Assembly (NCBI GenBank): GCA_910579035.1
Contig: CAJTSR010000001.1
Location: forward strand, 1 to 64,000
Direction: 5' to 3'
Length of the DNA stretch: 64,000 nucleotides
From: an uncultured Muribaculaceae bacterium
Lineage (GTDB): Bacteria; Bacteroidota; Bacteroidia; Bacteroidales; Muribaculaceae
Within the stretch, counting starts at the first letter, position 1. Every line of letters starts with the position of its first letter. The notes beneath the pieces were generated by a model. The model did no database searches and was not told the DNA's origin. It saw nothing but the letters and a program-made list of their open reading frames with translations. Shown here piece after piece: positions 60,205 to 64,000 of this stretch. A program made the translations under genes and the position numbers.

Positions 60205-60795
60205 ATGCTCACATATACCAACCAGCTCAAGCAGCTTGTACTGCCCGAATACGGGCGCAACATACAGAACATGGTGGACCACTGTGTCACCATCGCCGAC
60301 CGCGACGAGCGCAACCGCTGCGCCCACACCATCGTGGCCGCCATGCTCGCACTCTTTCCGCCAACAGGCGGCGACCCCGCCGAGTACCGCCGCAAGCTCT
60401 GGGACCACCTCATAATCATGAGCGGTTTCGAGCTTGACATAGACCTGCCCTTCGAGCACGTCGACCGCGAGGTGTTCGCCGACCGCCCCGACACGATGCC
60501 CGTTGCCAAGCCCTCCGACTTCAAAATGCGCCACTACGGTGCCAACATACCACGAATGGTCGACATAGCCGTGGCCATGGAACCGGGCGAGGAGCGCGAC
60601 GCACTCATATACCTCATCGCCGATCATATGAAAAAAGCGATGGTTGCCTTCAACCGCGAGCAGGTCGACGACAAACGCGTGTTCTCCGACCTGCGCATGA
60701 TGTCGCACGGAGCTATCAACCTCGACCCGGAGCAGGTGCGCCTGCACGATTTCAAGGCAGCACCGGCTCCCGCCAAAAAGAAGAAAAAGAGATGA
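60205..60795 (+). CDS. DUF4290 family protein
   Basis: The 196-residue soluble protein matches DUF4290: an N-terminal LKQLVLPEYGRNIQNMVDHC segment near residue 9, the RRKLWDHLIIMSGFELDID stretch near 65, and a matching second half with HYGANIPRMVDIAVAME and FSDLRMMSHGAINL. It ends in a Lys-rich tail (PAKKKKKR), which suggests nucleic-acid or ribosome association. The family is Bacteroidetes-specific with unknown function. The frame runs open upstream through the promoter; the ATG at 60205 (MLTYTNQ) is chosen. Stop overlaps the rimM start (ATGA). Confidence 0.9.
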   Translation: MLTYTNQLKQLVLPEYGRNIQNMVDHCVTIADRDERNRCAHTIVAAMLALFPPTGGDPAEYRRKLWDHLIIMSGFELDIDLPFEHVDREVFADRPDTMPVAKPSDFKMRHYGANIPRMVDIAVAMEPGEERDALIYLIADHMKKAMVAFNREQVDDKRVFSDLRMMSHGAINLDPEQVRLHDFKAAPAPAKKKKKR

Positions 60796-61316
60796 TTGCC
60801 ACCGACAATCTCACTGCTATCGGACTATTCGGAAGGCCTCACGGCCTCAAAGGCGAGATATCAGCCCAGATTCCGGACACCGACATAGACCCCGGCGAGC
60901 TCCCATGCATATTTGTGGAACTCGACGGCCTGTATGTGCCTTTTTTCATAGAATCGTGGCGCACCAAGGGCACGGAAACCGTGCTTCTCACCCTCGATGG
61001 TATCGACAGCCAGCCTGCAGCGTCTAAATTCACAAACAAGACCCTGTATGCAGAGGCTTCGGCCATGCCCGAGCAGGAAGAAGACAGCGAGGAAGCCGAC
61101 GGGTTCTACCTCGACGACCTCGTGGGATACACCATCACCGACAGCGAAAACACCGTCGGGAAAATAATCGGCTTCGACGACTCGACCGAAAACTACCTAT
61201 TTATCGTCGACCGCGACGGCACCGAGATATTCGTGCCCGCCAACGGCGACCTCATTACCGAAATAGACCCGGAGAAACGCTCCGTGGAAATGAATCTGCC
61301 CATAGGGCTATTCTGA
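60792..61316 (+). CDS. rimM: Ribosome maturation factor RimM
   Basis: RimM helps process the 3' domain of the 30S subunit and binds ribosomal protein S19. The 174-residue product has the N-terminal IGLFGRPHGLKGEI motif near residue 10, an acidic linker (EEDSEEADG), and a C-terminal PRC-barrel domain with LDDLVGYTITD, VGKIIGF and EIFVPANGDLITEID. It starts inside the DUF4290 stop and is followed 19 nt later by a small acidic gene. Confidence 0.95.
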   Translation: MIATDNLTAIGLFGRPHGLKGEISAQIPDTDIDPGELPCIFVELDGLYVPFFIESWRTKGTETVLLTLDGIDSQPAASKFTNKTLYAEASAMPEQEEDSEEADGFYLDDLVGYTITDSENTVGKIIGFDDSTENYLFIVDRDGTEIFVPANGDLITEIDPEKRSVEMNLPIGLF

Positions 61317-61334
61317 CAAAAAACATCTACAATT

Positions 61335-61625
61335 ATGGAAGAATACGACGACGATAAAGCTGTCGACCTGATGCTCAAAGCACTCAACGGCAAGGAAAAC
61401 GTGCAGTACGACGACGTTTGCCAAGTACTCGACCTGATATTCGACTATTACGAAGAAAGCGGCGAACTTGAGATAGACGCCGATGGCGACGATACCGACG
61501 TGGAGGCTATGATAGCCTTCATCGAAAAACATATGAAGAAAAACGCGCCGTCCTGCGGATTCACGCGCGACGACATCGCCGCCATGGTCGATGCCGAAAT
61601 TGCATACGAGGAGAGCCTGATATGA
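61335..61625 (+). CDS. Small acidic conserved-type protein
   Basis: The 96-residue protein is very acidic (many Asp/Glu, few Lys) and helical in pattern: YDDVCQVLDLIFDYYEESGE near residue 25 and EAMIAFIEKHMKK near 57. No signal peptide or membrane helix. The stop overlaps the OmpA start by 4 nt (ATGA), so it is part of the rimM-dnaB string. I recognise no family. Its placement and clean codon use make it a real gene. Confidence 0.75.
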   Translation: MEEYDDDKAVDLMLKALNGKENVQYDDVCQVLDLIFDYYEESGELEIDADGDDTDVEAMIAFIEKHMKKNAPSCGFTRDDIAAMVDAEIAYEESLI

Positions 61626-62242
61626 AGCTGGTGCGAGGATTTTTAATCGGTACCGCCTTGTGTGCGGCCATACTCGCACCTTGCGCCCTGCCCGCCCAGA
61701 ACAACGACGATTTCGACCCTCTCGCAGCAGGCATAGAGGAAAACATACGCCAACCCGCCGTGGCTCCCAAGCACAGCAAGGCAGTGGCTGCCGCCATGGA
61801 GCGCCTCGCTGTAAAGCTGCGTCACGAAGGCTACAACGTAAGCGCCGTACGCTCAGGCGAGGTCATCGTGGTGACACTCCCCTGCTCACTGCTGTTTCCG
61901 CCCAACTCCACGTCGCTCAGCCCCAAAGGCGAGAGCAGGCTCGCCCCGCTCGCACAGTTTGTGGAGCAACACGACAAATACAAGGTGATTGTGGCCGCGC
62001 ACTCCGACGACACCGGCGACGGCCTCTATGCCGACCGCCTCACCGCCGACCGCGCCAATACCGTCGACGATTATTTCTACCGCGCACTCGGCGAACAGGA
62101 TTCCGGCATCATACCCTACGGCCTCGGCGGCGACGAGCCTCTGATGCCGAACCACGGTATAGAGAACCGAGCCATGAACAGGCGTGTGGAAATATACTTC
62201 GTACCTACCCGAGCCTTTATAGACAAAGCAAAAAACCGCTGA
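61622..62242 (+). CDS. OmpA-domain envelope protein
   Basis: The 206-residue protein has a signal peptide (MKLVRGFLIGTALCAAILAP, cleavage near LPAQN), a short spacer, and a C-terminal OmpA-like peptidoglycan-binding domain (about residues 80-195): LLFPPNSTSLSPKGES, YKVIVAAHSDDTGD, ADRLTADRANTV, and NRAMNRRVEIYFVP with the conserved Arg. It probably sits in the periplasm and binds wall peptidoglycan. It lacks a barrel. Its gene is coupled between a small acidic protein and dnaB (overlaps 4 and 1 nt), a somewhat odd operon partner for a replicative helicase. Confidence 0.9.
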   Translation: MKLVRGFLIGTALCAAILAPCALPAQNNDDFDPLAAGIEENIRQPAVAPKHSKAVAAAMERLAVKLRHEGYNVSAVRSGEVIVVTLPCSLLFPPNSTSLSPKGESRLAPLAQFVEQHDKYKVIVAAHSDDTGDGLYADRLTADRANTVDDYFYRALGEQDSGIIPYGLGGDEPLMPNHGIENRAMNRRVEIYFVPTRAFIDKAKNR

Positions 62243-63825
62243 TGGATTCCAACAATAGTTTCCAAAACAGAGCAAAACCGTTCAAAAAAACTCCCGCAGT
62301 GCCCGAAGACCCGCTCGGACGGCTCGTGCCTCGTGCTGTCGAGATTGAGGCAGCGGTACTCGGCGCGCTTATGATAGAGAAAGACGCATACACCACCGTG
62401 TGCGACCTTCTCAAGCCCGAATGCTTCTACGAGCCTCGCCACGTGCTCATATACGAGGCTATCCAGACACTCGGCTTCGAGCAGAAGCCTATCGACATGA
62501 TGACGGTGGTAAACCAGCTCCGCCAGTCAGGCACACTGGAGCAGGCCGGCGGCGCAGCCTTCGTGGTAGGGCTTACATCGAACGTGGCATCGGCGGCACA
62601 CGCCGAGTTCCACGCCCGCATAGTGGCTCAGAAGCACCTTGCCCGCGAGCTGATAACCTTTGCCTCGACAGTGGAGAACTCCGCTTTCGACGAAAGCAAC
62701 GACGTCGACGACATTCTTCAGGAGGCCGAAAAACATCTTTTCGAGCTATCTCAGCGCAACGTGAAAAAAGATGTAACCCAGATCGACCCCGTTATCACCA
62801 AGGCCATCGACCAGATGCAGCTCGCATCGAAACGCGAGTCGGGTCTGAGCGGACTCAGCAGCGGCTTCCGCGAACTCGACAAATACACGTCGGGCTGGCA
62901 GAACTCCGACCTCATCATTATCGCGGCGCGTCCTGCGATGGGCAAGACGGCCTTCGTGCTGTCGATGGCGCTCAACATAGCCCTCCACAACAACCCCATC
63001 GCGGTATTCTCGCTCGAAATGAGCGAGCTGCAGCTCGTAAACCGTCTTATATCCAACGTGTGCGAAATCGGTGGCGAAAAAATCAAGAGCGGCAACCTCT
63101 CCCAGCTCGAATGGAACCAGCTCCTCCACCGCATACAGAAACTTCAGGGCCTGCCGCTCTTTGTCGACGACACCTCGGCGCTCTCTATTATGGAACTCCG
63201 CACCAAGGCACGGCGCCTTGTGCGCGAGCACCAGGTAAAGATGATAATAATCGACTACCTCCAGCTTATGACCGCCGGCATGAAGCTCGGCTCCCGCGAA
63301 CAGGAGGTAAGTACCATATCACGCTCGCTCAAGCAGCTGGCCAAAGAACTCGACATACCGATTGTGGCCCTATCGCAGCTCAACCGTAAACTCGAAGACC
63401 GAGGCAACAAGGACAAGCGCCCGCAGCTCTCCGACCTTCGCGAATCAGGAGCCATAGAGCAGGACGCCGACATTGTATGTTTCATACACAGACCCGAATA
63501 CTACGCCCACAGCTCCACCGACGAGAACGGCAACGACATACGCGGCAAAGCCGAGTTCATACTCGCCAAGCACCGAAGCGGTTCGGTCGGCACCGTCGAC
63601 CTTCGCTTCCGCAATGAGTACGTGCGCTTCGAGAACTGGGAGCCCAACACCGATGAAACAGCCTTCGGCTTCCGCGCGGCAAGCGACAATGCCGACACGG
63701 CTGTGGCCGTACCCGACGCCAAGGCAGCCGCAGCCGATGCCGCAGCCCTCGGCCTCGCATCGACCGCCTCCGGCCCCAACACCTCGTTCCTCTCCCCCGC
63801 CGGCGCCGACGAAGCCCCCTTCTGA
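62242..63825 (+). CDS. dnaB: Replicative DNA helicase DnaB
   Basis: DnaB unwinds DNA at the fork. The 527-residue product has the N-terminal domain (LGRLVPRAVEIEAAVLGALM near residue 25) and the RecA-like helicase domain from about 195: FRELDKYTSGWQNSDLIIIA, Walker A in ARPAMGKTAFVLSMA near 230, VFSLEMSELQLVNRLI, Walker B IIIDYLQLM near 335, and SQLNRKLEDRGNKDKRPQLS. The C-terminal 60 residues are an Ala-rich low-complexity tail, longer than in many DnaB. The ATG shares a base with the OmpA stop (TGATG). No intein or terminator is evident. Confidence 0.97.
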   Translation: MDSNNSFQNRAKPFKKTPAVPEDPLGRLVPRAVEIEAAVLGALMIEKDAYTTVCDLLKPECFYEPRHVLIYEAIQTLGFEQKPIDMMTVVNQLRQSGTLEQAGGAAFVVGLTSNVASAAHAEFHARIVAQKHLARELITFASTVENSAFDESNDVDDILQEAEKHLFELSQRNVKKDVTQIDPVITKAIDQMQLASKRESGLSGLSSGFRELDKYTSGWQNSDLIIIAARPAMGKTAFVLSMALNIALHNNPIAVFSLEMSELQLVNRLISNVCEIGGEKIKSGNLSQLEWNQLLHRIQKLQGLPLFVDDTSALSIMELRTKARRLVREHQVKMIIIDYLQLMTAGMKLGSREQEVSTISRSLKQLAKELDIPIVALSQLNRKLEDRGNKDKRPQLSDLRESGAIEQDADIVCFIHRPEYYAHSSTDENGNDIRGKAEFILAKHRSGSVGTVDLRFRNEYVRFENWEPNTDETAFGFRAASDNADTAVAVPDAKAAAADAAALGLASTASGPNTSFLSPAGADEAPF

Positions 63826-63962
63826 CAACCCACGCCCTACTATTGCCTCATAGCATAATTAGGAATCAGATTACTTGAGTTCCCATTTGCCGTTTCTCGC
63901 TTCTTAGATTAAATTGTGCTTATGGAAACTTAAACGCCTCATAAGGTTAAATAATACTTCTT

Positions 63963-64000
63963 ATGAAAAAAATTCTATTCGTTCTTGTATTTGTTCTTTT
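63963..64000 (+). CDS. Start of a secreted protein, cut by the right window edge
   Basis: ATG at 63963 begins MKKILFVLVFVL, a typical signal-peptide start, and continues past the window end. It follows about 135 bp of AT-rich spacer after dnaB. Only 12 codons are visible, so the product cannot be named. Confidence 0.5.
   Translation, partial: MKKILFVLVFVL

Noticed and set aside
61660..62241. In-frame N-terminal extension of dnaB by about 190 residues
   Set aside because: These codons are the out-of-frame reading of the OmpA-domain gene; the Arg/Pro-rich composition is non-natural and dnaB has a proper ATG at 62242.
1..64000. tRNA, rRNA, CRISPR arrays, IS elements, integrases and attachment sites
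   Set aside because: Looked for T-loop motifs, spaced repeats and transposase or recombinase motifs; none was convincing.

Overview
The window comes from a Bacteroidota chromosome, most likely order Bacteroidales and plausibly a Muribaculaceae-type gut commensal; the genus-level guess is inference. Supporting evidence: many intergenic regions carry the Bacteroidetes sigma-ABfr promoter signature (TAnnTTTG at -7, often TTTG 19-21 nt upstream); Shine-Dalgarno sites are mostly absent; lineage-typical families occur (DUF4290, DUF4421, DUF4492 before cydAB, DUF6808-like, POTRA-less Omp85 barrel, serine palmitoyltransferase, SLBB/Wzz pair, two rubrerythrin types); and lipoproteins have acidic residues just after the lipobox Cys. 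Genes are GC-rich with AT-rich spacers, except an AT-rich partial gene at the left edge. I saw no tRNA, rRNA, CRISPR array, transposase or integrase.

Layout. 1-2.3 kb: AT-rich partial gene, an orphan lipoprotein and a DUF2185/Imm33-like protein. 2.3-6 kb: DUF4492-cydA-cydB (cytochrome bd oxidase) and yigZ. 6-9.1 kb: a 1027-aa secreted polysaccharide-active protein joining an alginate-lyase-like domain to a parallel beta-helix. 9.2-14 kb: AI-2E-type permease, MFS transporter, an intact lipoprotein serpin and the decayed 3' end of a second serpin. 14-20 kb: gluQ, rubrerythrin, OmpA porin, DUF4421, guaA. 20-25 kb: SulP transporter, small Ala/Glu lipoprotein, aquaporin, oxyR and a divergent polyferredoxin membrane protein around a strong OxyR-like operator. 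25-29 kb: Wzz and SLBB export pair. 29-33 kb: thiol peroxidase, nadC, a phosphoethanolamine transferase overlapping a barrel-only Omp85 gene. 33-38 kb: overlapping menDBCE. 38-43 kb: DUF418, trigger factor, an amidase/DUF6808/TrmH operon, superoxide dismutase. 43-49 kb: OMP-MFP-RND efflux operon. 49-57 kb: reverse rubrerythrin, serine palmitoyltransferase, and the chain DPP-IV / membrane pseudo-Nudix / miaA / secreted hypothetical. 57-64 kb: nadE, a NERD protein, DUF4290-rimM-acidic protein-OmpA-dnaB, and the first codons of another gene.

How it works together: the window is mostly core and envelope functions with a strong oxygen and peroxide theme (cytochrome bd, menaquinone synthesis, SOD, Bcp, two rubrerythrins, OxyR, aquaporin). 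This fits an anaerobe that respires traces of oxygen and detoxifies peroxide. Several gene starts were moved downstream of the longest possible reading frame because a promoter -7 box lies inside the extra N-terminal codons.

Most notable for follow-up: the OxyR-like operator between oxyR and the Fe-S gene, a 37-bp promoter module present in two near-identical copies 20 kb apart, the serpin pair with divergent reactive loops, the membrane protein with a catalytically degenerate Nudix box, and the barrel-only Omp85/PEtN-transferase pair.
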